Source: a virus | Length of the DNA stretch: 36,074 bases | Virus record (IMG/VR): IMGVR_UViG_3300047356_000071 | Location: 1-36,074 of that record | Reading direction: 5' to 3' (one strand) | Shown here: positions 19,621 to 25,619 of the stretch, piece by piece | How positions within the stretch are numbered: position 1 is the stretch's first letter | How the letters are laid out: every line of letters begins with the position of its first letter | Made by a program: the position numbers and the translations under genes | The notes under the pieces: model-generated | Database searches by the model: none | Told to the model about the DNA's origin: nothing | Seen by the model: only the letters and a program-made list of their open reading frames with translations

Positions 19621-21189
19621 ATGAGCGTCAAATTTGCAAACAATGCCTTTGGTACACTGAACGCAGGTATAAATAACTCTGCTACTAGCATTACCTTGTC
19701 TAGTGGGCAAGGCGCTCGTTTCCCTACTCTTGCTAGTGGTGAATATTTTTACGCCACACTTATCGACACAAGCAACAATCTTGAAGTTGTAAAGTGTACT
19801 GCTAGATCAACAGACGTACTAACGATTACTCGGGCGCAAGAGAGCACGGCAGCTCGGGCGTTTGCGATTGGAGACAGGGTTGAGCTTCGTGTTACAGCTC
19901 AAGGGCTAGATGACGCGGCTAATCCATACGATAAAGGTTCTTCGTCCACTGGGTCTTTTGGGCTACCAAAAGGTACTACAGCACAACAACCTACAGCAAG
20001 TGCTACTGAGGGTCATATTAGATATGACACTGACGATGACGTTGTGTATTATTCTAATGGTACATCTTGGTTAAAAATTTCTTCTATAATTGCTATATTA
20101 AATAGTGTTTCAGGTAACTTATATGCTGGGGCTGCTACTACACTAACTCTAACTGGCAAAGGTTTTCAGACGGCTAACTTAGTCGTTAATTTTACTCAGT
20201 CGTCAGACTCTATCGACGAAAACGTAACAGTCACGCCTACTTCAGATACAGCAGCTACAGTAACAGTGCCTTCTTCGGTGTTTAGTAATGTTACAGCTGG
20301 TAATGTTGTATCCATTAGTGCTACTAACTCAGACGGTACTTCATCTGGATCTGTGTCTAAAACTGCTTTAGCTCAACCTACAGGCGGTACAATAACAACA
20401 TATGGTTCTTACCGAGTACATAGCTTTACTTCTTCTGGCTCTTTTGTTGTAGATTCTAACAGTTCGGCACTTAGCTCTGACATTTTGATTGTCGCTGGAG
20501 GCGGTGGCGGCGGTAGAGCCGGTAGCACAGGTAGAGGGGGAAACGGGGATGATAGTAGTTTTGGGTCGAACACCTCGATTGGCGGCGGCGGTGGCGGCGG
20601 GTCTAACGACAGTGACACAGCTCAATCAGGAAATAACGGCGGCTCAGGCGGAGGCGGCGGCGGTGATGACCAAAATGGTGACTCACCTGGCGGCTCAGGG
20701 ACATCAGGACAAGGAAACAATGGCGGCGGCGGTTCAGGGCACACAGCTGGAGACCTCGGCGGCGGCGGCGGCGGTGCTGGAGCAGTTGGACAAACACAGA
20801 TTTCAGGTAGCAAAGCAGGTAACGGCGGAAACGGTCTAGCTAACGATTTTAGAACAGGTTCAAATGTTACTTACGCAGGCGGTGGCGGTGGTGGCACAAA
20901 CAGCGGCGATGGCCAAGGCGGCACTGGAGGCGGCGGCAATGGCGGCGATGGTAGTTCTAATGCCCAAAACGGCGACACCAATAAAGGTTCTGGCGGCGGC
21001 GGAGGAGCTGGATCTGGATCAGGCGGCGGCGGAGGAGCTGGCGGTATGCGAGCTTTAACTAGCGTTTCTGTTTCACCTGGCTCTACTACTGTTACAGTTG
21101 GCGGCGGCGGCAGTGGCCCTGGAAGCGGAACTTTTAAAGGCGGCAATGGCGGCTCAGGTATTGTAGTCATACGGTATCAGTTAGCATAG
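19621..21189 (+). CDS. Glycine-rich tail fibre/adhesin with shared N-terminal module
   Basis: The protein has 522 residues and three parts. Residues 1-105 are an attachment module nearly duplicated in the fibre gene at 21553. Residues about 155-250 resemble an IPT/TIG or Ig-like beta domain (AGAATTLTLTGKGFQTANLV). Residues about 295-520 are a glycine-rich domain of runs of five to seven Gly separated by short Asn/Ser/Asp loops, ending in a GGSGIVVIRYQ beta motif. The last part matches the Gly-rich domain family seen at receptor-binding tips, and resembles polyglycine-II packed adhesins such as that of Salmonella phage S16. It would project from the tail to bind the host. The antisense proline-rich frames here are artefacts. 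Confidence 0.85.
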   Translation: MSVKFANNAFGTLNAGINNSATSITLSSGQGARFPTLASGEYFYATLIDTSNNLEVVKCTARSTDVLTITRAQESTAARAFAIGDRVELRVTAQGLDDAANPYDKGSSSTGSFGLPKGTTAQQPTASATEGHIRYDTDDDVVYYSNGTSWLKISSIIAILNSVSGNLYAGAATTLTLTGKGFQTANLVVNFTQSSDSIDENVTVTPTSDTAATVTVPSSVFSNVTAGNVVSISATNSDGTSSGSVSKTALAQPTGGTITTYGSYRVHSFTSSGSFVVDSNSSALSSDILIVAGGGGGGRAGSTGRGGNGDDSSFGSNTSIGGGGGGGSNDSDTAQSGNNGGSGGGGGGDDQNGDSPGGSGTSGQGNNGGGGSGHTAGDLGGGGGGAGAVGQTQISGSKAGNGGNGLANDFRTGSNVTYAGGGGGGTNSGDGQGGTGGGGNGGDGSSNAQNGDTNKGSGGGGGAGSGSGGGGGAGGMRALTSVSVSPGSTTVTVGGGGSGPGSGTFKGGNGGSGIVVIRYQLA

Positions 21190-21199
21190 GGAGGGCAAC

Positions 21200-21553
21200 A
21201 TGGCACATTACGCAAAAGTAGTTAACGGAATTGTAACTAAAGTTATTGTTGCGGAAGAAGAATTTTTTGACACCTTTGTAGATAGTTCTGCCGGAGAGTG
21301 GATCCAGACATCATATAATACCGTCGGTGGGCAGCATCCAGAGGATCGCCCGATACGCAAAAATTTTGCTGGCGTTGGTTTTACATACGACGCTGTTGCA
21401 GATGCTTTTTACGCGCCACAACCTTTTCCTAGTTGGGTGCTAAATAGTTCAACTTACTTATGGGAAGCACCTACTGCAAGACCAGATGGCGATGGTGATT
21501 ATTACTGGGACGAAAACTCGGTGGGTTGGGTACTTATTGAGGGGGATCACTAA
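21200..21553 (+). CDS. Small fibre-cassette protein (cyanophage-like)
   Basis: A 117-residue protein starting MAHYAKVVNGIVTKVIVAEE with a GGGAGGG site upstream. The sequence follows a pattern I know from many cyanophage and marine phage proteins encoded next to tail fibres: a MAHxAKVxNGxVxxVIV start, then WIQTSYNTxGG, RKNFAGVGFTYD, and an end with aromatic PQPFPSWVL...WDENSVGWVLIE. It lies between two fibre genes that share a module and overlaps the second by one base. It may be a fibre chaperone, tip or attachment protein. The function is not established. Confidence 0.75.
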   Translation: MAHYAKVVNGIVTKVIVAEEEFFDTFVDSSAGEWIQTSYNTVGGQHPEDRPIRKNFAGVGFTYDAVADAFYAPQPFPSWVLNSSTYLWEAPTARPDGDGDYYWDENSVGWVLIEGDH

Positions 21554-22590
21554 TGGGTGTAAAAGTTTCAAATAATGCTTTCGGTACACTTGCAGCTGGT
21601 ATTAATACTACTGACACTACTATTACCGTTGATTCGGGGCAGGGTACCCGATTTCCTACTCTTGGTTCTGGCGAGTATTTTTTTGCTACTCTCGTGGATA
21701 CTTCTAATAATCTAGAGATTGTAAAGGTAACTGCGCGTTCCACGGACTCTATGACTGTTATTCGTGCGCAAGATGACACTACAGCAACAGCTTTCGCCAT
21801 TGGAGACCGTATTGAGCTACGCCCCGTAGCCGCTCTGTTTGAAGCTATTCAAGCTGAATCAGCTGTTGCAGATGCAGACTATGGCGATATTACTGTTAGC
21901 AATTCTGGGGCTACTTATACTATTGATAATACTGTAGTAACCGATGCAAAACTAGCAAATACTTTAGATTTATCAAGTAAGACTGTAACACTTCCTGCGG
22001 ATGTAGACGGATCGTCAGGGCTTATTGTAAGTTCCAGATCGTTTAATTCAGGGTACGGTAGCAGTGCTTCAACGGTACAAACAACAACAGCTTGGGAAAC
22101 AATTTCAATTAACGGCACAAACAAAGATGCTTATGCTCCGGCCACCAACGGAAATATACGTACATATAACAAAAGGCGTAATGATACACATCTTCGTATC
22201 CGCGGTTGCTTCCCTATGTATAATGATACCGGAGGCTCAGGTTGCGGTATAAGAGTGCAAATGTGTTTATCTAACACACCTGCTACATTCAACGCGGGCG
22301 CTAATTATTTTACTGTTGGGCTGCTTCCAGATGGCATGACTCATGGTTGGGGTATGGATGGTTACGGTGGTAGCACTACCGCGAATATCCCTATCTATTA
22401 CGATACTGCTCACGGTGGTGGCTTAGCCCAAACTAGCACTGAAACTGCAAACATATTGGCATACACAGGCAACCTCCACTTCTATTTTGAAGGGTATAGA
22501 TGGAGCACCGGCGATACAGTTTATTGGATTAATTACCAGAGTAGCTATAATAAAAATGCGACATGGGTTGTAGAGGAGTACATAGCGTGA
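21553..22590 (+). CDS. Second tail fibre/receptor-binding protein with shared N-terminal module
   Basis: A 345-residue protein whose first ~100 residues closely match those of the Gly-rich adhesin (NNAFGTLxAGIN, SGQGxRFPTLxSGEYFxATL, DTSNNLExVKxTARSTD, FAIGDRxELR). This is probably the part that attaches to the virion. Residues about 100-155 are a linker with beta strands (DYGDITVSNSGATYTIDNTV). Residues about 155-345 form a different C-terminal domain with three Cys and many aromatics (NLHFYFEGYRWSTGDTVYWI), a likely receptor-binding tip. Two fibres on one common base would let the phage carry two host-binding tips. The overlap with the preceding gene suggests coupled translation. Confidence 0.8.
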   Translation: MGVKVSNNAFGTLAAGINTTDTTITVDSGQGTRFPTLGSGEYFFATLVDTSNNLEIVKVTARSTDSMTVIRAQDDTTATAFAIGDRIELRPVAALFEAIQAESAVADADYGDITVSNSGATYTIDNTVVTDAKLANTLDLSSKTVTLPADVDGSSGLIVSSRSFNSGYGSSASTVQTTTAWETISINGTNKDAYAPATNGNIRTYNKRRNDTHLRIRGCFPMYNDTGGSGCGIRVQMCLSNTPATFNAGANYFTVGLLPDGMTHGWGMDGYGGSTTANIPIYYDTAHGGGLAQTSTETANILAYTGNLHFYFEGYRWSTGDTVYWINYQSSYNKNATWVVEEYIA

Positions 22591-22769
22591 ATATTGAAGC
22601 ACCTATTGGAGTTTTAGTAGCTCGTGCGCTTAGCCCTACCGGCGACGGGTGGGTGCTAGCCGGTGGGTATGAGTACGAAAACCTAAAAGTGTGGGACGCA
22701 GCAGAAGCTGGCGGGCCTAAACCTACCGAAGCTGAGTGGAACGCAAAACTTGCGGAGTTGCAAGAGTAA
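22587..22769 (+). CDS. Small hypothetical protein after the fibre
   Basis: This 60-residue gene starts at the GTG at 22587, overlapping the fibre stop as GTGA, with GAGGAG at the right distance. The product (MNIEAPIGVLVARALSPTGD onward) has an aromatic middle and an acidic C-terminal helix. It overlaps the next gene start by one base. Being translated directly behind the fibre, it may be an accessory or assembly factor for it. No family recognised. Confidence 0.6.
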   Translation: MNIEAPIGVLVARALSPTGDGWVLAGGYEYENLKVWDAAEAGGPKPTEAEWNAKLAELQE

Positions 22770-22948
22770 TGAAACCTACTCCTCTATATATGTTTCCTAA
22801 CGGTACGTTTGCTAGAACAGCAGACAAAGTGCCTGAGGGTTGCGTTCTTGTAGAGGAACCGGATTTGCCGGAAGAAGTAGAGGTAAAGATAGACGACCAA
22901 ACTAAAGCTGTAACGGAGGCTAAGAGTGGCGAAGATGACGGTAGCTGA
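22769..22948 (+). CDS. Small acidic hypothetical protein
   Basis: A 59-residue acidic protein starting MKPTPLYMFPNGTFARTADK at 22769, overlapping the previous stop by one base. The frame extends upstream to 22736 but the shorter start fits coupling. The C-terminal half is rich in Glu, Asp and Lys and looks disordered. The N-terminal PLYMFPNGTFxR pattern is like short segments seen in marine phage proteins. No function known. Confidence 0.6.
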   Translation: MKPTPLYMFPNGTFARTADKVPEGCVLVEEPDLPEEVEVKIDDQTKAVTEAKSGEDDGS

Positions 22949-23114
22949 ACTACAGCAAGAAATACTAACCCACGAAGCGGTCTGTGCCGAAAGGTATCAG
23001 ACCTTTATAACTAGGGTTGACCGTCTTGAGCGGATTTTAATTGTTGCAGCAGGTGCAATAATAGTTGGCATGGGGTCTATCCTCAGCGCAATTTTAATAG
23101 GAGGTTCAGCATGA
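22926..23114 (+). CDS. Small single-TM protein with N-terminal helix
   Basis: A 62-residue protein from the GTG at 22926 (MAKMTVAELQQEILTHEAVC), chosen because GGAGG lies six bases ahead. Residues 1-35 form a charged amphipathic helix. Residues about 37-58 are a strong membrane segment (LIVAAGAIIVGMGSILSAIL). This architecture, coiled coil plus single C-terminal TM, is that of small lysis or membrane-anchor proteins (XhlA-like). It starts the run of small membrane proteins before holin, so a role in lysis or membrane remodelling is likely but not shown. Confidence 0.7.
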   Translation: MAKMTVAELQQEILTHEAVCAERYQTFITRVDRLERILIVAAGAIIVGMGSILSAILIGGSA

Positions 23115-23296
23115 TGAACAAAAAGAAAACTGATAAGAAAAAACCTATGGCTTCTTATGGTAGTGGCGGCAAAATAAAAAAGTATGGCTCAGGCGGCAAG
23201 ACCCCCGTTACTCCTCAAATGTCTGCTGCTGCCCTAAAAAAGTTAGCTACGCAGATGGGGTATAACATAATGAAGAAACCCAGTGGTACAAAGTAG
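23111..23296 (+). CDS. Small basic Gly-rich protein
   Basis: A 61-residue protein starting at 23111 with GGAGG six bases ahead. It has the repeated motif YGSGGKIKKYGSGGK (about residues 15-30), very basic. This YxSGG(K) pattern recurs in other small genes of the window, such as KSGGYVY at 9452. No function recognised. The basic repeats could bind nucleic acid or acidic surfaces. Confidence 0.6.
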   Translation: MMNKKKTDKKKPMASYGSGGKIKKYGSGGKTPVTPQMSAAALKKLATQMGYNIMKKPSGTK

Positions 23297-23302
23297 TGGC
23301 TG

Positions 23303-23752
23303 ATGTTAGCAGAACTTGCTGCCGCTAACGCAGCGTTTGCAGTCATAAAAAATGCTGTCTCCAATGGGAGAGAGCTAAGCCAATACGCAGGTAAAATAGG
23401 TGAAATTGTAGGGGCAAAAGAAGCCCTACAGAAAAAAGTAAATAAGAAAAAGGCCGCTCATCAGTCAACAGACTTCGAAGAGTTTATGGCCTTAGAGCGC
23501 GTTAAAGAGCAAGAAGACGAGCTGAAGCAGATAATGATATACTGTGGTAGGCCCGGACTTTGGCAAGATTGGGTGCGGTTCCAAGTAGAAGCGCGTAAAG
23601 CCCGCAGAGAAGCAGAAGAGGCGAACAAGAAAAAGATACAGTGGTGGATAGAAGTTTCTGTTTTAGTTGTGTGTTTTATTATCGGAATAGCAGCTCTTGG
23701 GATTTTTGTCTGGTGGCTGTACCAGCGGAATCGCGCAGCAGGAGGAGCGTAG
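23303..23752 (+). CDS. Membrane protein of lysis region with long N-terminal helix
   Basis: A 149-residue protein with a long charged helical or coiled-coil region (residues 1-110, including AKEALQKKVNKKKAAHQSTD) and a C-terminal membrane segment (about residues 116-140, EVSVLVVCFIIGIAALGIFV) ending in basic residues. This type is frequent in marine phages near lysis genes. It resembles spanin-like or anchored coiled-coil proteins with their orientation reversed. The ATG at 23303 lacks a clear ribosome binding site. Function unknown, possibly lysis-related by location. Confidence 0.7.
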   Translation: MLAELAAANAAFAVIKNAVSNGRELSQYAGKIGEIVGAKEALQKKVNKKKAAHQSTDFEEFMALERVKEQEDELKQIMIYCGRPGLWQDWVRFQVEARKARREAEEANKKKIQWWIEVSVLVVCFIIGIAALGIFVWWLYQRNRAAGGA

Positions 23753-23753
23753 T

Positions 23754-24068
23754 ATGGCAGCTAAGAAACTAGAAGATCAAAGCAAATACGACGCATATGA
23801 TATGAATGACGACGGCGTTGTTTCTGATGAAGAAATGGCACGAGCTAAAGAGATTCGTGAAACAGAAGATAACCTCCGCAAACATTTAGCCCAACTACGT
23901 ATGGCTCGCTATACGCTAATCTCAATGGGTGCTTTTACACTGTCTATGTTTTTTATACCGTTAGACAGAGTTACAGCTTTATCCGACATAAGTAATTTAT
24001 TCTATATCTCAGGCGCAGGTATCGTCGGTGCATACATGGGTACAACCGCGTGGATGAGCAGGAAGTGA
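23754..24068 (+). CDS. Two-TM protein with EF-hand-like loop
   Basis: A 104-residue protein from the ATG at 23754 (GGAGG upstream). It has an N-terminal acidic calcium-binding-like loop (DMNDDGVVSDEE, about residues 16-27), a charged helix and two membrane segments (about 51-67 and 80-98). This combination, EF-hand-like loop plus two TMs, is a recurrent but uncharacterised type in marine phages. It could bind calcium or another divalent ion at the membrane. It lies in the small-membrane-protein run before holin. Confidence 0.75.
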   Translation: MAAKKLEDQSKYDAYDMNDDGVVSDEEMARAKEIRETEDNLRKHLAQLRMARYTLISMGAFTLSMFFIPLDRVTALSDISNLFYISGAGIVGAYMGTTAWMSRK

Positions 24069-24075
24069 TTGGAGT

Positions 24076-24474
24076 ATGGCAGCTAAAATAAGCGAGAACA
24101 CAGAAGTAGCTCTACCACTTCGAAATATTCTTTCGATGGTTGTTGCTGCGTCTGTTGCTACTTGGGCTTATTTTGGGATCATAGAGCGGCTAAACCAAAT
24201 TGAAACAAACATTACTATGATGAAGTCTGATCTGGAACATAACACAGAGTTCCGGATTAAGTGGCCTCGCGGAGAGATGGGTAGTCTACCAGCTGATTCT
24301 GAACAGTTTATGTTGATAGAACATATAGCTTCGGAGCTAGAAAAACTAACTACCGAAATAGAAGAAGGCCGCGCTCCATATGACCAACAGCAAAAATTAA
24401 CACTGGAGTTCTACGAAAAGCGCATTAGTAATCTAGAAGAGAACCTAGAAAAACTAAGGAACGGCGGTGAATGA
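24076..24474 (+). CDS. Membrane-anchored coiled-coil protein
   Basis: A 132-residue protein with one N-terminal membrane segment (about residues 16-35, LRNILSMVVAASVATWAYFG) followed by a long charged helical region with heptad-like pattern (about 36-130). This topology, N-terminal anchor plus a periplasm- or cytoplasm-facing coiled coil, fits an i-spanin-like lysis protein or a membrane-linked accessory. It lies one gene before a possible small exported protein and two before holin. A role as the inner-membrane spanin is an attractive but unproven inference. Confidence 0.75.
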   Translation: MAAKISENTEVALPLRNILSMVVAASVATWAYFGIIERLNQIETNITMMKSDLEHNTEFRIKWPRGEMGSLPADSEQFMLIEHIASELEKLTTEIEEGRAPYDQQQKLTLEFYEKRISNLEENLEKLRNGGE

Positions 24475-24692
24475 TGGGTGTTTTAACTATAGTTCTTATT
24501 CTGTACATGGGCGGCGAAGCAGTAGAATATACTCACAGAGATGGTATTTCTGAGTGTTTAAGTGTAAAGCGTAAGATTGAACGGCTAGGATGGAAGGACT
24601 CTAAAGGTACTAGGTACTCATGCGAAAAACGCGAAGTAGAGTTTGAAACCGGCCCAGATGGTAAGCCGCAAGTGGCGAAGCTGTTAGACTAA
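24471..24692 (+). CDS. Small protein with N-terminal hydrophobic segment, possible spanin partner
   Basis: A 73-residue protein starting MMGVLTIVLILYMGGEAVEY at 24471, overlapping the anchored coiled-coil gene by four bases. The N-terminal hydrophobic segment (residues 3-14) could be a short signal. The rest is charged with two Cys at about residues 29 and 50 that might form a disulfide outside the cytoplasm. Coupling to an N-terminally anchored coiled-coil protein is reminiscent of Rz/Rz1 pairs, but there is no lipobox cysteine right after the hydrophobic part, so it is not a standard Rz1 lipoprotein. Function unknown. Confidence 0.65.
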   Translation: MMGVLTIVLILYMGGEAVEYTHRDGISECLSVKRKIERLGWKDSKGTRYSCEKREVEFETGPDGKPQVAKLLD

Positions 24693-24711
24693 TGATAGGA
24701 GAGGTATACTA

Positions 24712-25107
24712 ATGTTACAAGCACTAATCGGCCCAGCTACTGATTTAATCGGCAAATTTGTCGAGGACAAAGACCAGAAGAACAAGCTGGCTCACGAAAT
24801 AGCTACAATGGCTGAACGTCACGCTCAAGAGCTTGCCAAGGGTCAGTTGGCTATCAATGCAGAAGAGGCAAAGTCACGGAATATATTTGTGGCGGGCTGG
24901 CGACCAAGTGTTGGCTGGTGCTGTAGCTTGGCTCTATTCGCTCACTTTTTAGTCTTTCCGACTATGGATGTAGTAACTGCCTATATGGGAGTTGAGCCAG
25001 TAGCCTACCCTCAGTTTGATATGGACAGCTTAATGACTGTATTATTAGGATTATTAGGACTAGGCGGGATGCGTAGCTATGAAAAGGCAAAGGGCTTAAC
25101 AAAATGA
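24712..25107 (+). CDS. Holin, GTA three-TM type
   Basis: A 131-residue protein beginning MLQALIGPATDLIGKFVEDK. It shows the typical arrangement of the GTA_holin_3TM family: an amphipathic N-terminal half ending AKSRNIFVAGWRPSVGWCCS, then hydrophobic stretches (about residues 64-88 and 107-121) and a basic end. Members of this family make the inner-membrane hole that releases phage or gene transfer agents. The stop overlaps the endolysin start by four bases, which would couple the two products. Strong call based on sequence pattern and gene order. Confidence 0.85.
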   Translation: MLQALIGPATDLIGKFVEDKDQKNKLAHEIATMAERHAQELAKGQLAINAEEAKSRNIFVAGWRPSVGWCCSLALFAHFLVFPTMDVVTAYMGVEPVAYPQFDMDSLMTVLLGLLGLGGMRSYEKAKGLTK

Positions 25108-25619
25108 GTAAAGATAACTTTCAGCACTGCTTAGAGCTTATATTGCACCACGAAGGCGGCTGGGTAAACCACCCCCGAGATCCAGGTGGCGAAACAAACC
25201 TTGGTGTAACTAAACGTGTCTACGAAGAGTGGGGCGGCACTAAGGATATGAAGGAGCTTACACCAGAAGATGTTGCTCCAATATACGAGAAGAACTACTG
25301 GCTGAGAGCAAAATGCCAACACATACCTGCGGGACTTGACCTCGCTGTTTTTGACTGGAGTGTAAATTCTGGGCCTGGGAGAGCGGCTAAGAAACTACAA
25401 GAAATGATTGGCACAGAGGTAGATGGGGGTATTGGCCCCAATACTTTACGCGCTCTTAATGAATATGTCGAACATCACGGGATTGAGAATACACTTGAAA
25501 ATTACAAGAATATCAGGCAAAGTTTCTATGAGTCCCTCTCTACATTTGATAGCTTCGGTAAAGGCTGGACTCGCAGAAATAATGAGACGCTTGAAGCTGC
25601 GTTAAAAATGGTGAACTAA
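25104..25619 (+). CDS. Endolysin, GH108-type N-acetylmuramidase
   Basis: A 171-residue protein with the glycoside hydrolase family 108 signature. The catalytic Glu17 lies in HHEGGWVNHPRDPGGETNLG, followed by YWLRAKCQHIPAGLDLAVFD and a C-terminal peptidoglycan-binding-type helical region (PGRAAKKLQEMIGTEVDGGI). Such enzymes cut the glycan strands of peptidoglycan and end infection by lysing the cell. No signal peptide is seen, so it should depend on the upstream holin to cross the membrane. It overlaps the holin and is overlapped by the nozzle gene (TAATG). Strong call. Confidence 0.92.
   Translation: MSKDNFQHCLELILHHEGGWVNHPRDPGGETNLGVTKRVYEEWGGTKDMKELTPEDVAPIYEKNYWLRAKCQHIPAGLDLAVFDWSVNSGPGRAAKKLQEMIGTEVDGGIGPNTLRALNEYVEHHGIENTLENYKNIRQSFYESLSTFDSFGKGWTRRNNETLEAALKMVN

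Noticed and set aside
20409-21170. Proline-rich antisense frames opposite the Gly-rich adhesin
   Set aside because: Poly-Gly codons (GGC/GGT) read as poly-Pro or Ala on other frames. These are shadows, not genes.
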